DNA of 64,000 nt, from contig FR887373.1 of the NCBI GenBank assembly GCA_000431795.1, positions 143,454-207,453 of the forward strand, given 5' to 3'. Made by a program: the position numbers and the translations under genes. Below the pieces are notes generated by a model. That model saw nothing but the letters and a program-made list of their open reading frames with translations, searched no databases and was not told the DNA's origin. Numbering within the stretch: position 1 is the stretch's first letter; the number at the start of each line of letters is the position of its first letter. The DNA comes from Clostridium sp. CAG:302 (lineage in GTDB: Bacteria; Bacillota_I; Bacilli_A; RF39; UBA660). Shown one piece after another: positions 24,883 through 35,019 of the stretch.

Positions 24883-25344
24883 ATGGAAAAAATAAAAATA
24901 AAGTTTGATTATGTTTCGTATTATGACTTTGAAGAAGAGTTTTTACTTTATTTATCAAAATCATATGGTATTATTTCTGCTGATATAGATAAGAAAACTA
25001 ATGAGATTATAGTTGAATATGATTCTTCTAAGATATCTTTAGAACTATTAACAAAAGAAATATTAATATATTTAGGTTTGGACAAAATCCCTTCTGTTAT
25101 AGCATTTGATAAGTGCGTTAGTAATAGTCATATACGTAAGAATATAATTGTTATTAAAGATATATGTTGTGAATATTGTTTAAAAGATATGATTAAAGAA
25201 TTACTAGTAGTTGATGGTATAGAAAGTGCTTATACTGATTTTGATTATGTAAATAAGTACAATGTAAATATTTTCATAACTTATGATGATACAATTATTA
25301 ATGAAGAAAAATTGATTGATTTAAAGAATAAATTCAATGGTTAG
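24883..25344 (+). CDS. Protein with two heavy-metal-associated (HMA)-like domains
   Basis: From the ATG at 24883 the 153 residues fold as two ferredoxin-like repeats. The first (KIKIKFDYVSYYD to LTKEILIYLG) has lost the metal-binding cysteines. The second keeps them in DICCEYCLKDMIKELL, the CxxC position of HMA domains. This resembles metallochaperones or N-termini of copper-transporting ATPases, but no transporter is adjacent. The longer frame from 24814 is rejected because its start encodes the rplL terminator. A TATACT -10 lies about 20 bases upstream and only a weak ribosome site is present. Metal specificity is unknown. Confidence 0.55.
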   Translation: MEKIKIKFDYVSYYDFEEEFLLYLSKSYGIISADIDKKTNEIIVEYDSSKISLELLTKEILIYLGLDKIPSVIAFDKCVSNSHIRKNIIVIKDICCEYCLKDMIKELLVVDGIESAYTDFDYVNKYNVNIFITYDDTIINEEKLIDLKNKFNG

Positions 25345-25367
25345 TTTTTATTTGTATTATATTTTAG

Positions 25368-25392
25368 AGGCTGCTAAATAGTAGTCTTTTTT
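25368..25392 (+). terminator. Terminator after the HMA-like gene
   Basis: AGGCTGCT pairs with AGTAGTCT (two G-T pairs) around AAAT, followed by six T. Confidence 0.75.
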
Positions 25393-25408
25393 GATTATGT
25401 TTTGACGA

Positions 25409-25455
25409 TGAGACTTAGGCTCAGACTCACCTTACGAGACTACAGGCTCGGAAGG
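25409..25455 (+). repeat. Double stem-loop intergenic repeat, copy 6
   Basis: TGAG (25409-25412) pairs with CTCA (25420-25423), loop ACTTAGG. CCTTACGAG (25430-25438) pairs with CTCGGAAGG (25447-25455, one mismatch), loop ACTACAGG. The GAGAC and GGCTC borders match the family. Confidence 0.65.
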
Positions 25456-25467
25456 AATAAAAAGATA

Positions 25468-25496
25468 TTGTAATTTTGATATTATTTTATTATAAT
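25468..25496 (+). promoter_or_regulatory. Promoter of the YbxB-like methyltransferase gene
   Basis: TTGTAA (25468-25473), 17 bases, TATAAT (25491-25496). The ATG is only 16 bases further, so the leader is very short. Confidence 0.65.
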
Positions 25497-25512
25497 ATTG
25501 TTGGTGGTTAGT

Positions 25513-26106
25513 ATGAGTCAATATTTTGATAATGATAAGAATATTAAACATAATAAAAAGATAATAGAATTTTATTTTAATGATAAAAAATATAATCTAT
25601 ATAGTGATAATGGAGTATTTTCTAAAGATAAATTTGATTATGGTACTAGATTATTACTTGATAGTATTGATATTTCTAAATTAAGTGGTAATGTTCTTGA
25701 TTTGGGCTGTGGTATAGGTGTAGTTGGAATAATACTTGGTACTATTAATAAAAATATTAATATTGATATGATTGATATTAATGAGAGGGCTATTTCTTTA
25801 GTAAGAGATAATTTAACTTTAAATAAGGTTAAGGCTAATGTTTTCAGTAGTGATGTATACTCTAATGTAAATAAGAAATATGACTATATTATTACTAATC
25901 CTCCTATTAGAGCAGGTAAAGAAGTAGTAAGAAAGTTTTTGCTGGGAGGATATGACTACTTAAATGATAATGGAATATTATATTTTGTTATGAGAAAAGA
26001 TCATGGAGTTAAATCAATGATTAAAGAACTAGAAAATAAATATAATGTAACTATTATAAATAAAGATAAGGGATTTTACATTGTATCTTTAACTAAACAT
26101 CTATAG
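25513..26106 (+). CDS. Class I methyltransferase, RsmC/YbxB type
   Basis: The 197-residue product has SAM motif I (VLDLGCGIGVVGI) and the N6/N2-purine motif NPPIRAGK, as in 16S rRNA guanine-N2 methyltransferases of the RsmC half-size group. In Bacilli the homolog ybxB sits in the same place, between rplL and rpoB, which supports the assignment. The ATG at 25513 has GGTGGT upstream. It has its own promoter and is followed by the rpoB promoter region. Confidence 0.87.
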   Translation: MSQYFDNDKNIKHNKKIIEFYFNDKKYNLYSDNGVFSKDKFDYGTRLLLDSIDISKLSGNVLDLGCGIGVVGIILGTINKNINIDMIDINERAISLVRDNLTLNKVKANVFSSDVYSNVNKKYDYIITNPPIRAGKEVVRKFLLGGYDYLNDNGILYFVMRKDHGVKSMIKELENKYNVTIINKDKGFYIVSLTKHL

Positions 26107-26184
26107 TAAAGTAGGTGTTTTTTCTCTTTTTATATAAAAATAATAAAAATTGGTAAAAAAAATAAAAAAGTATTTCTAAAGTTA

Positions 26185-26213
26185 TTGACTTATTTGTTAA
26201 ATGCTGATAAACT
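26185..26213 (+). promoter_or_regulatory. Promoter of rpoBC
   Basis: TTGACT (26185-26190), 17 bases, TAAACT (26208-26213) preceded by TGA as an extended -10. Confidence 0.6.
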
Positions 26214-26284
26214 TATAAATTGGTAACACATCTTTTAATGTGGCTGATTTTATAAAAAATCTAGGTATTGGGGTGAAAAAATTA

Positions 26285-29200
26285 ATGGCTTATAAGTTAA
26301 AACAAAGCGGAGATTATAGAAAAAGAAGAAACTTTTCTATGATCAAAAATTCACTAGCAATTAGTGATTTATTAGAAGTGCAAACTGCTTCATACAAGTG
26401 GTTCACTACAGAAGGGGTTAAAGAGGTTTTTGAAACATTTTCACCAATTGAAAGTTTCTCTGGTAGTTTATCTTTAGAATTTGGTGAATATGAATTCGGT
26501 ACTCCAAGATATTCAATTAAAGAATGCAAAGATAGACAGATTACTTATGCTGCTCCTCTTAAAGTTCAAACTAGACTATTTAATAATGAAACTGGTGAAG
26601 TTAAAGAACAAGAAATATTCTTAGGCGATATGCCACTTATGACTGAAGCTGGTACATTTATTATTAATGGCGCAGAGAGAGTTGTTGTATCACAACTTGT
26701 TAGATCTCCTAGTGTATACTTTTCTAAAGAGATAGATAAGAATGGTAAACCTGTTTTTGCATCTAAAGTTATTCCATCAAGAGGTACTTGGTTAGAGTAT
26801 GAAACTGATGCTAAAGATGTTATCTATGTAAGAATAGATAGAAATAGAAAGGTACCTATGACTACTCTTTTAAGAGCGGTTGGATTATCTTCTAATGACG
26901 ATATATTATCTTTATTTGATAATGATATATATCTTAAGAATACTATTGAAAAAGATTCTACACATGATACTGATGAAGCTCTTATTGAAATATATGAGAA
27001 GTTAAGACCAGGTGAACCTACTACCCTTGATAGTTCAAAGAACCAATTAATTACTAGATTCTTTGATGATTTTCATTATGATTTAGCAAGAGTTGGTAGA
27101 TATAAATTTAATAAGAAATTAAATGTTAAAGATAGACTACTTGGAAATAGACTTGCTGAAGATATTATAGTTGATGGTGAAGTTAAAATCGCTAAGGATA
27201 CTTTAATTACTAAAGGAGTATTGGAAGAATTATCTACATACTTAGATAATGGTTATGGAATTACTGAGTGTAAGGTTAATGAAGATTTAACTATTAATGC
27301 AAGTGTAGAAGATCATAATAAGATTCAAGTTATTAAGGTTTATTCTAATGTTGATGACAAGAAGATTGTTCATGTTATTGGTAATGATCCTAACTGTGAA
27401 CTTAAGAATTTAACTATTGCTGATTTATATGCCACTGTTAGTTATTATTTAAATTTAAATGATGGTATTGGTGACATAGATGAAATAGACCACTTGGGTA
27501 ACAGAAGAGTTAAACAAGTGGGAGAATTATTACAAAATCAATTTAAGATTGGTTTTAGTAGAATGGAAAGAGTTATTAGAGAGAGAATGACTACTCAAGA
27601 TATTGAGACTGTTACTCCTAAAACTTTAATTAACATTAGACCTGTTACTGCTGTTATCAAGGAATTCTTTGGTAGTAGCCAGTTATCTCAATTTATGGAT
27701 CAAACAAATCCAATTGCAGAACTTACTCATAAGAGAAGATTATCTGCTTTAGGACCTGGTGGATTATCTAGAGATAGAGCAGGTACTGAGGTAAGAGATG
27801 TTAACTCATCTCACTATGGTAGAATTTGTCCTATTGAGTCTCCAGAAGGAGCTAACATCGGACTTATTACATCACTAGCTAGTTATGCTAAAATTAATGA
27901 TTATGGATTTATTCAAACTCCATATAGAAAAGTAGTTGATAGTAGACTTACTGATGAGATAGTTTACTTAACTGCTGATGAAGAAGAGGATTATTATATA
28001 TCTCAAGCTACTGTTAATACTGATGATGATGGTAAAATTACGGATAGTATAGTAGCAGGTAGATATAAGGGAGAAAATGTTTTGGTTAGTCCTGATAAAG
28101 TTGACTATATTGACGTATCTCCTCAACAAGTAGTATCTGTAACTACAAGTTTGATTCCATTCCTAGAGCATGATGATGCTACACGTGCACTAATGGGTGC
28201 GAACATGCAAAGACAGGCTTTACCTCTACTTAAGACAGAAGCTCCTTATGTAGGAACTGGTGCTGAATATATTGCTGCAAGAGATAGTGGCTCTGTAGTA
28301 GTTGCTAAGGCTGATGGTATTGTTAGTTATGCAGACGCTAAGAAGATTGTTGTTAAGAATGCTAAAGGTGAAGATGTTTATTATTTAGCTACTTTTGAAA
28401 GATCTAACCAAGGTGAAACATTTAACCATGTTCCTATAGTTAGAGAAGGCGATAAAGTTAAGAAAGGTCAAATAATAGCGGATGGTCCAAGTACTGATAA
28501 AGGTGAACTTGCACTAGGTAAGAATGTAGTTGTTGCATTTACTACATTTAATGGTTATAACTATGAAGACGCTGTTATTATGAATGAAAGATTAGTAAAA
28601 GATGATGTTTATACTTCACTACATATTGAAGATTATGAATTACAATGTCGTGATACTAAACTAGGTCCTGAAGAAATTACTAGAGATATTCCTAATGTTG
28701 GAGAAGAGGCTAGAAAGAATCTTGATGAACATGGTATCGTTAGAATTGGTACTGAAGTTCATGAAGGAGATATTCTAGTAGGTAAAGTTACTCCTAAAGG
28801 AATGGCTGATTTAACTAGTGAAGAAAAACTTTTACATGCTATCTTTGGCGAAAAGACTAGAGAAGTTAGAAATTCATCACTTACTGTTCCACATGGTGGT
28901 GATGGCGTCGTTCACGATGTTAAAGTTTATACTAAAGATGATAATGATGACTTACCTAGTGGTGTAAGCATGGTTGTTAGAGTATATATTATTCAAAAGA
29001 GAAAGATTCAAGTTGGAGATAAAATGAGTGGTCGTCACGGAAATAAAGGTGTTATTTCACTTATACTTCCTAGTGAGGATATGCCATTCTTACCTGATGG
29101 TACTCCTGTTGATATTATGCTTAACCCTCAGGGTGTTCCTTCTCGTATGAATATTGGTCAGATACTTGAGTTACACTTAGGTATGGCTGGTAAGAAACTT

Positions 29201-29905
29201 GGTGTACATTTTGCTACTCCAGTACTTGATGGCGCCAAGGAAGAAGATATTGCTGCCGCTATGAAAGAAGCTGGTATGGATCCTGATGGTAAGACAGTTC
29301 TTTATGATGGTAGAACTGGTGAAGAATTTGATAGTAGAATATCTGTTGGTGTAATGTATATGATTAAGTTGCATCACATGGTTGATGATAAATTACATGC
29401 TAGAGCAACTGGTCCATATTCACTTGTTACACAACAACCACTTGGCGGTAAAGCACAACTTGGTGGACAAAGATTTGGTGAAATGGAAGTTTGGGCACTT
29501 GAAGCTTATGGTGCATCTCATGTACTTCAAGAAATTCTTACTTATAAATCTGATGATGTTGTAGGTAGAGTTAAAGTATATGAAGCTTTAGTTAAGGGTC
29601 AACCATTACCGAAACCTGGTATACCTGAAGCATTTAGGGTATTAATAAAAGAATTCCAAGCTTTAGGACTTGATATATCTGTTATTAATAATGAAGATGA
29701 AACTGTATCTTTTGATGAACTTGAAAAAAATGCAGATAAGGATGAAGATCCTATTGCTGAAGAAGTAATTAATAAAGAAGAAGTATTTAAAGATTTTGAT
29801 GATGAAGAAGATGATGACTTTGATGAGGAAACTGATGATGAGTTTGATGATGACTTCGGAGAAGATGAGTTTGAAGATACTGATATGGAAGGAGATGATT
29901 TCTAA
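26285..29905 (+). CDS. rpoB: DNA-directed RNA polymerase subunit beta
   Basis: This is full-length RpoB of 1206 residues from the ATG at 26285, preceded by GGGGTG; a GTG 45 bases upstream is a less likely start. The rifampicin region ([22 protein letters not shown]) and catalytic-site motif ([13 protein letters not shown]) are intact. The C-terminus ends in a run of about 60 mostly acidic residues, an unusual extension beyond the conserved [12 protein letters not shown] segment. Its stop shares a base with the rpoC ATG. The beta subunit forms half of the active cleft. Confidence 0.98.
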   Translation: MAYKLKQSGDYRKRRNFSMIKNSLAISDLLEVQTASYKWFTTEGVKEVFETFSPIESFSGSLSLEFGEYEFGTPRYSIKECKDRQITYAAPLKVQTRLFNNETGEVKEQEIFLGDMPLMTEAGTFIINGAERVVVSQLVRSPSVYFSKEIDKNGKPVFASKVIPSRGTWLEYETDAKDVIYVRIDRNRKVPMTTLLRAVGLSSNDDILSLFDNDIYLKNTIEKDSTHDTDEALIEIYEKLRPGEPTTLDSSKNQLITRFFDDFHYDLARVGRYKFNKKLNVKDRLLGNRLAEDIIVDGEVKIAKDTLITKGVLEELSTYLDNGYGITECKVNEDLTINASVEDHNKIQVIKVYSNVDDKKIVHVIGNDPNCELKNLTIADLYATVSYYLNLNDGIGDIDEIDHLGNRRVKQVGELLQNQFKIGFSRMERVIRERMTTQDIETVTPKTLINIRPVTAVIKEFFGSSQLSQFMDQTNPIAELTHKRRLSALGPGGLSRDRAGTEVRDVNSSHYGRICPIESPEGANIGLITSLASYAKINDYGFIQTPYRKVVDSRLTDEIVYLTADEEEDYYISQATVNTDDDGKITDSIVAGRYKGENVLVSPDKVDYIDVSPQQVVSVTTSLIPFLEHDDATRALMGANMQRQALPLLKTEAPYVGTGAEYIAARDSGSVVVAKADGIVSYADAKKIVVKNAKGEDVYYLATFERSNQGETFNHVPIVREGDKVKKGQIIADGPSTDKGELALGKNVVVAFTTFNGYNYEDAVIMNERLVKDDVYTSLHIEDYELQCRDTKLGPEEITRDIPNVGEEARKNLDEHGIVRIGTEVHEGDILVGKVTPKGMADLTSEEKLLHAIFGEKTREVRNSSLTVPHGGDGVVHDVKVYTKDDNDDLPSGVSMVVRVYIIQKRKIQVGDKMSGRHGNKGVISLILPSEDMPFLPDGTPVDIMLNPQGVPSRMNIGQILELHLGMAGKKLGVHFATPVLDGAKEEDIAAAMKEAGMDPDGKTVLYDGRTGEEFDSRISVGVMYMIKLHHMVDDKLHARATGPYSLVTQQPLGGKAQLGGQRFGEMEVWALEAYGASHVLQEILTYKSDDVVGRVKVYEALVKGQPLPKPGIPEAFRVLIKEFQALGLDISVINNEDETVSFDELEKNADKDEDPIAEEVINKEEVFKDFDDEEDDDFDEETDDEFDDDFGEDEFEDTDMEGDDF

Positions 29906-32900
29906 TGTTAGAGGCTAATAATTTTAAAGCTTTAAAAATAGGAATTGCATCACCTGAGAAGATAAGATCTTGGTCTTATGGTGAGGTTATTAAACCTGAG
30001 ACTATTAACTATAGAACACTTAAGCCTGAAAGAGATGGACTATTTTGCGAAAAGATCTTTGGACCTACGAGAGATTATGAATGTTCTTGTGGTAAGTATA
30101 AGAGACTTAGATACAAGAATATAGTTTGTGATAGATGTGGAGTAGAAGTTACTAAATCCTCTGTTAGAAGAGAGAGAATGGGACATATTGAACTTGCTAC
30201 TCCAGTAAGTCACATTTGGTATGTTAAGGGTGTTCCATCTTATATTGGACTTACTCTTGATATGTCTCCAAGAGATTTAGAAGAAGTTATATACTTTGTA
30301 TCTTATGTTGTACTTGATCCTGGAGCTACTACTTTAGTTAAGAAGCAAACATTATCTGACAAAGAGTATAGAGCATATTATGAAAAATATGGTAATACTT
30401 TTAGAGTTGGTATGGGTGCTGAAGCTGTTAAGGAATTACTTTCTGAAGTAGATGTTAATAAAGAACTAGGAGAAATTCAAAAGGAATTAGAGGGTGCAAC
30501 TGGACAAAGAAGAGTTAAACTAGTTAAGAGACTTGATGTTATTAATTCATTTGTTCAATCTGGTAATAAGCCTGAATGGATGATTATTGAGGCTCTTCCT
30601 GTTATTCCACCTGAACTTAGACCAATGATACAACTTGATGGTGGTAGATTTGCTACTAGTGACTTAAATGATTTATATAGAAGAGTTATTAATAGAAATA
30701 ATAGACTTAAGAAATTAATGGAACTTGGTGCTCCTTCAATTATTGTTCAAAATGAAAAGAGAATGCTTCAAGAGGCTGTTGATTCATTATTTGATAATGG
30801 TAGAAGAGGCAGAAGTGTTACTGGAGCAGGTAATAGAGCACTTAAGAGTTTAAGTTCTATGCTTAAGAGTAAACAAGGTAGATTTAGACAAAACTTACTT
30901 GGTAAGAGAGTTGACTACTCTGGTCGTAGTGTTATTGTTGTTGGACCTGATCTTAAGATGTATCAATGTGGTATTCCTAAGGAAATGGCACTTGAACTAT
31001 TTAAACCTCATGTTATTCATGGTTTAACTGAGAAGGGTATTGCTAATAATATTAAGGCCGCTAAAAAGATGATTGATAATCAAGATCCTAAAGTATGGGA
31101 TATTGTTGAAGATGTTATTAAAGAGCATCCTGTTATGCTTAATAGAGCTCCTACTTTACATAGACTTGGTATTCAAGCATTTGAACCTAAGTTAATTAGT
31201 GGTAAAGCTATTAGACTTCATCCACTTGTATGTACTGCATTTAATGCTGACTTTGATGGTGACCAGATGGCTGTACATGTACCTTTAAGTGAAGAGGCTA
31301 AGGCTGAAGCTAGAATATTAATGCTTGGTTCTAATAATATTCTTTCTCCTAAAAATGGTGATCCTATTGTTACTCCATCTCAGGATATGATATTAGGTAA
31401 CTATTATATTACTATGGAGAAGGCTGGACTTCCTGGTGAAGGTAGAGTATTTAAGAATTCTAATGAGGCTTTAATGGCTTATCAAAGAAGAGAAATTAAG
31501 CTTCAAACTAGAATTGCTATTCCTGTTAATTCATTTAAGCATAAGGTATTCTTAGATAGTGTTAAGAATAAGTATTTAGTTACTACTCCAGGTAAGATTA
31601 TATTTAATGAAATATTACCTGATTCATTCCCTTACTTATGTGAGTCTACTAGTGAAAATATTGAAGGATTTACTCCTAGTAAGTACTTTATTGATTATGG
31701 TGAGAATATTCCTGAAATAATTAGTAATATGCCACTTTCTACTCCATTTAATAAGGGAGCTTTAGAGAAGATTATTGCTCAAATGTTTAAGAGATATAAG
31801 ACTACTGAAACTAGTATATTTCTTGATAAACTTAAGGATTTAGGATTTAAGTATTCTACATTCTCTGGTATTACAATTGCAGCATCTGATGTTGTTGTTA
31901 GTAAGAATAAACATGCAGTTATTGAGAAATCTAATGAAGAAATTAAGAAAGTTAATAAACAGTTCCAAAGAGGACTTATTACTGATAGAGAAAGACTTGA
32001 TCTTGTTATTGATATTTGGTCTAAGGCTAAAGAAGAAATTCAAGATGAATTACAAGGTTATGCTAAGAGTTATGTTGATAATCCAATATTCATAATGATG
32101 AATTCTAAGGCTAGAGGATCTATCTCTAACTTCGTACAACTTGCTGGTATGAGAGGACTAATGGCTAAACCTAATGGTGAAACTATTGAAATCCCAATTC
32201 TATCTAACTTTAGTGAAGGTCTTTCAGTATCTGAATTCTTCCTATCTACACATAGTGCTAGAAAAGGTAGTGCGGATACAGCCTTAAAGACTGCAGATTC
32301 TGGTTATATGACAAGAAGACTTGTTGATGTAGCACAAGATATTATTGTTAAAGAAGAGGATTGTGGTACTATTCAAGGTGTACTTGTTAGTGCATTTATG
32401 GATGATAAAGATGGTATTATTGAACCATTATATGATAGAATATTAGGAAGATTTACTAATAAGAAAGTAATTAATCCTGAAACTAAAGAAGTAATTATTG
32501 ATAAAAATGAATATATTACTGAAGCTATTGCTGATAAGATAATTAAGGCTGGTATTAAGGAAGTTGAAATTAGAACAGTACTTACTTGTAAGACTGACCA
32601 TGGTGTTTGTCAACATTGTTATGGTAGAAATCTTGCTACTGGTAATATTGTTGAAATTGGTGAAGCTGTTGGTGTAATGGGAGCTCAATCTATTGGTGAA
32701 CCTGGTACTCAGCTTACCATGAGAACATTCCATACTGGTGGTGTTGCTGGAGCCGATATTACTCAAGGTCTTCCGAGAGTTGAAGAGTTATTTGAAGCTA
32801 GAATGCCTAAAGGTAAAGCTACTATATCTGAAATTGGTGGTGTTGTTACTAAGATTGAAGATGCTGGTGGTAAATTTAAGGTATATGTTAAGAATGATAC

Positions 32901-33531
32901 TGAAACTAGAGAACATACTACTTTATACGGTGCTAAACTTAGAGTAGAAAAGGGAGATAAGATCGAAGCTGGAGATAGACTTACTGAGGGTTCTGTGTCT
33001 CCTAAAGAGTTACTTGCGGTAACTGATCCTAATACTGTTCAGCAATATATATTAAAAGAAGTTCAAAAGGTATATAGATCACAAGGTGTTGATATTAATG
33101 ATAAACACGTTGAGATCGTTGCTAGAAGAATGATTTCTAAAGTTAGAATTATGGAAGCTGGAGATACTTTATTTGTACCTAGTACTACTGTTTCTCTACA
33201 AGAGTTTACTAAGGGTAATAGAGATGTTATTATTCAAGGTAAGAAACCTGCAATTGGACAACCAATATTACTTGGTATTACTAAGGCAGCATTAGAAACT
33301 GATTCATTCTTATCTTCTGCATCATTCCAAGAAACTACTAGAATATTAACTGAAGCTTCAGTTAAAGGTAAAGTAGATAAACTACAAGGATTAAAAGAAA
33401 ATGTTATTATTGGTAAGTTAATCCCTGCGGGTACTGGTGCTAAAGAATATATGGATGTTGGTTATTCATTAGAGAAGGAATTCTTTGATGAAGATGCTTC
33501 TGAAGTACTTGAAGAAGAATTTATGGATTAA
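29905..33531 (+). CDS. rpoC: DNA-directed RNA polymerase subunit beta'
   Basis: The 1208-residue RpoC contains the N-terminal zinc ribbon ([12 protein letters not shown] followed by CDRCGVEV), the catalytic magnesium motif [12 protein letters not shown], the second zinc cluster ([13 protein letters not shown]) and the trigger-loop region ([16 protein letters not shown]). It is translationally coupled to rpoB. The end is again slightly acidic. All features are typical of Firmicute beta'. Confidence 0.98.
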   Translation: MLEANNFKALKIGIASPEKIRSWSYGEVIKPETINYRTLKPERDGLFCEKIFGPTRDYECSCGKYKRLRYKNIVCDRCGVEVTKSSVRRERMGHIELATPVSHIWYVKGVPSYIGLTLDMSPRDLEEVIYFVSYVVLDPGATTLVKKQTLSDKEYRAYYEKYGNTFRVGMGAEAVKELLSEVDVNKELGEIQKELEGATGQRRVKLVKRLDVINSFVQSGNKPEWMIIEALPVIPPELRPMIQLDGGRFATSDLNDLYRRVINRNNRLKKLMELGAPSIIVQNEKRMLQEAVDSLFDNGRRGRSVTGAGNRALKSLSSMLKSKQGRFRQNLLGKRVDYSGRSVIVVGPDLKMYQCGIPKEMALELFKPHVIHGLTEKGIANNIKAAKKMIDNQDPKVWDIVEDVIKEHPVMLNRAPTLHRLGIQAFEPKLISGKAIRLHPLVCTAFNADFDGDQMAVHVPLSEEAKAEARILMLGSNNILSPKNGDPIVTPSQDMILGNYYITMEKAGLPGEGRVFKNSNEALMAYQRREIKLQTRIAIPVNSFKHKVFLDSVKNKYLVTTPGKIIFNEILPDSFPYLCESTSENIEGFTPSKYFIDYGENIPEIISNMPLSTPFNKGALEKIIAQMFKRYKTTETSIFLDKLKDLGFKYSTFSGITIAASDVVVSKNKHAVIEKSNEEIKKVNKQFQRGLITDRERLDLVIDIWSKAKEEIQDELQGYAKSYVDNPIFIMMNSKARGSISNFVQLAGMRGLMAKPNGETIEIPILSNFSEGLSVSEFFLSTHSARKGSADTALKTADSGYMTRRLVDVAQDIIVKEEDCGTIQGVLVSAFMDDKDGIIEPLYDRILGRFTNKKVINPETKEVIIDKNEYITEAIADKIIKAGIKEVEIRTVLTCKTDHGVCQHCYGRNLATGNIVEIGEAVGVMGAQSIGEPGTQLTMRTFHTGGVAGADITQGLPRVEELFEARMPKGKATISEIGGVVTKIEDAGGKFKVYVKNDTETREHTTLYGAKLRVEKGDKIEAGDRLTEGSVSPKELLAVTDPNTVQQYILKEVQKVYRSQGVDINDKHVEIVARRMISKVRIMEAGDTLFVPSTTVSLQEFTKGNRDVIIQGKKPAIGQPILLGITKAALETDSFLSSASFQETTRILTEASVKGKVDKLQGLKENVIIGKLIPAGTGAKEYMDVGYSLEKEFFDEDASEVLEEEFMD

Positions 33532-33541
33532 TAATAAAAAG

Positions 33542-33580
33542 AATAGAAGTCGTGTTGATACATGGCTTCTATTTGTTTAA
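33542..33580 (+). terminator. Hairpin after rpoC (weak terminator)
   Basis: AATAGAAG plus TCGTG pair with CATGG plus CTTCTATT, followed by a short TGTTTA. The weak T-run may allow read-through into the next small gene. Confidence 0.55.
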
Positions 33581-33596
33581 TAAGAGGAGAATATAT

Positions 33597-33959
33597 ATGA
33601 ATATTAATGAATTAATTAAGTGTATGACTGATACTTTGAATAGATTATATATATGTAGAAATAATAGTAGTGGTATAGTTAGAACTAATATATATAATGC
33701 TATCTTATACTATAAGAAGATGTTAATTAAGAATGATTGTATTTTTGCTTATAATGATAATAGTGAAGTTAAGCTAGATAAAAAGTCTTTATATGATACT
33801 TTGTTTTCTACTGCTAGTGATATTCAGTATTTTAATTCATTATTTAATGAAGATAATTTAGTTAATGCTTGGTGGTGTGTATGCTTAGCTATGAATGAGT
33901 TAGAACTGAATAATGGAAAACTTAATGGTTATGTTAGAGAAAAAGTTAGAAATAATTGA
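33597..33959 (+). CDS. Hypothetical protein, 120 residues
   Basis: I do not recognise a family. From the ATG at 33597, behind AGAGGAGA, the 120 residues look like a small soluble helical protein with several cysteines (KCMTDTLNRLYICRN, NDCIF, WWCVCLAMNELE). It follows rpoC behind a weak hairpin and is closed by a strong terminator, so it may be the last gene of the rpoBC transcript. Codon usage is like its neighbours. No function is proposed. Confidence 0.6.
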   Translation: MNINELIKCMTDTLNRLYICRNNSSGIVRTNIYNAILYYKKMLIKNDCIFAYNDNSEVKLDKKSLYDTLFSTASDIQYFNSLFNEDNLVNAWWCVCLAMNELELNNGKLNGYVREKVRNN

Positions 33960-33994
33960 GTTATAGAGTAGTTTGTTTTATAACTCTTTTTTTG
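33958..33994 (+). terminator. Terminator after the rpoC-distal small gene
   Basis: GAGTTAT (33958-33964) pairs with ATAACTC (33980-33986), followed by seven T. The stem begins inside the stop codon region. Confidence 0.8.
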
Positions 33995-33996
33995 TT

Positions 33997-34110
33997 CACT
34001 CTAAGCCTAAGGTCTTAGAGTGTTAAATTAAGCCTCCTCTAAAGAGTCTTAATTTAATATGTCAGCAACATCTATTATATATAAGAGAAGGTATATATTA
34101 TGATGTTGTT
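33997..34110 (-). repeat. Double stem-loop intergenic repeat, copy 7 (reverse orientation)
   Basis: CACTCTAAG (33997-34005) pairs with CTTAGAGTG (34014-34022), and TTAAATTAAG (34023-34032) with CTTAATTTAA (34048-34057). Minus-strand loops are ACCTTAGG and a longer one starting AC and ending GG. On the minus strand a CTTATATATAATAGATGT box precedes the hairpins. Confidence 0.75.
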
Positions 34111-34205
34111 TATTATTTGGTGTATTTACTACAATACCGATATGATTATTACATAATTACAAAAATATAAGATAAGAAAGTACTTCAAATGTTTTTACTT
34201 TGTAT

Positions 34206-34234
34206 TTGTAAAATAATGTAATATAGTGTATAAT
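34206..34234 (+). promoter_or_regulatory. Promoter of the gene at 34256
   Basis: TTGTAA (34206-34211), 17 bases, TATAAT (34229-34234), followed by GAGGAGA and the ATG at 34256. Confidence 0.65.
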
Positions 34235-34255
34235 ATTATCTGTGAGGAGAAATTT

Positions 34256-34873
34256 ATGAAAATTGAAAAATTAAATAAAGATAATATTAAAGAATTTATA
34301 AGGGATATTGATACTGCAGAAGAGATAGAACTTAATATTAATAAATTAGAATATTATGCTGTTAAAGATGATGATATTTATTTACTTGCTTTTGAAATGC
34401 TTAGTGATGAAGATAAGATATCTATTAAGTATGTTAATAATAAGGTAAAAGAAGATAAGTTTTTAGATATTATTAATTATTTAAATAATATATTAGTAGT
34501 TAGAACTCATTTAATTATAGATTTATATAATGATAAATATATGGATGTATTAAGTAATAATTATAAATGTAAAGAAATATATGTTTCTTTAATGAAAGAT
34601 GATGTTACTGATAGTAATTCTAAATATAAAGAGGAACTTGCAGAGATTGATATGTATAATATTAGATATTTATCTTCAAAGAATGAGATAGTATGTAATT
34701 TAGTTAAACAAAATATTCAAGATGAGAGAATTATATTAGAACTTAATAGTAAATTTATTACTATGAATAGTAGTATTATTAGTTTTATAATTAATGATAG
34801 TATGATAGAACTATTTACTAAAGAACTTGGATATGATGTAGTGTATAAGAGTTTTGTTATAGTTAAGGAATAA
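34256..34873 (+). CDS. Hypothetical protein, 205 residues
   Basis: No family is recognised with confidence. The 205 residues alternate helices and strands and contain two similar-looking halves ending in hydrophobic strands (LVVRTHLIIDLYND and IISFIINDSMIELFTKELGYDVVYKSFVIVKE). The last segment is faintly like the final strands of GNAT acetyltransferases, but no acetyl-CoA P-loop is visible. It has its own promoter and lies before the MurD-MurC fusion gene. No function is proposed. Confidence 0.6.
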   Translation: MKIEKLNKDNIKEFIRDIDTAEEIELNINKLEYYAVKDDDIYLLAFEMLSDEDKISIKYVNNKVKEDKFLDIINYLNNILVVRTHLIIDLYNDKYMDVLSNNYKCKEIYVSLMKDDVTDSNSKYKEELAEIDMYNIRYLSSKNEIVCNLVKQNIQDERIILELNSKFITMNSSIISFIINDSMIELFTKELGYDVVYKSFVIVKE

Positions 34874-34890
34874 CCTTAACTATTTTTTTA

Positions 34891-34929
34891 TGCCAAAATG
34901 TAAAATAAAAAACTGCCAAAATGTAAAAT
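34891..34929 (+). repeat. Pair of 16-bp direct repeats upstream of murD-murC
   Basis: TGCCAAAATGTAAAAT occurs at 34891-34906 and again at 34914-34929, a 23-base period of about two helical turns. They lie some 50 bases upstream of the murD-murC promoter. Confidence 0.7.
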
Positions 34930-34974
34930 TGGAATTAAATTGATATGTTATTTATATATTTTAGTGTAATTATA

Positions 34975-34983
34975 TGGTATAAT
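34975..34983 (+). promoter_or_regulatory. Extended -10 promoter of the murD-murC gene
   Basis: TGG followed by TATAAT (34978-34983); the -35 region TATATT is poor, so the element may depend on an activator or on the extended -10. Confidence 0.5.
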
Positions 34984-35019
34984 TTATATTGTATTAAATA
35001 TTTTGATGGTGGTGAAATT

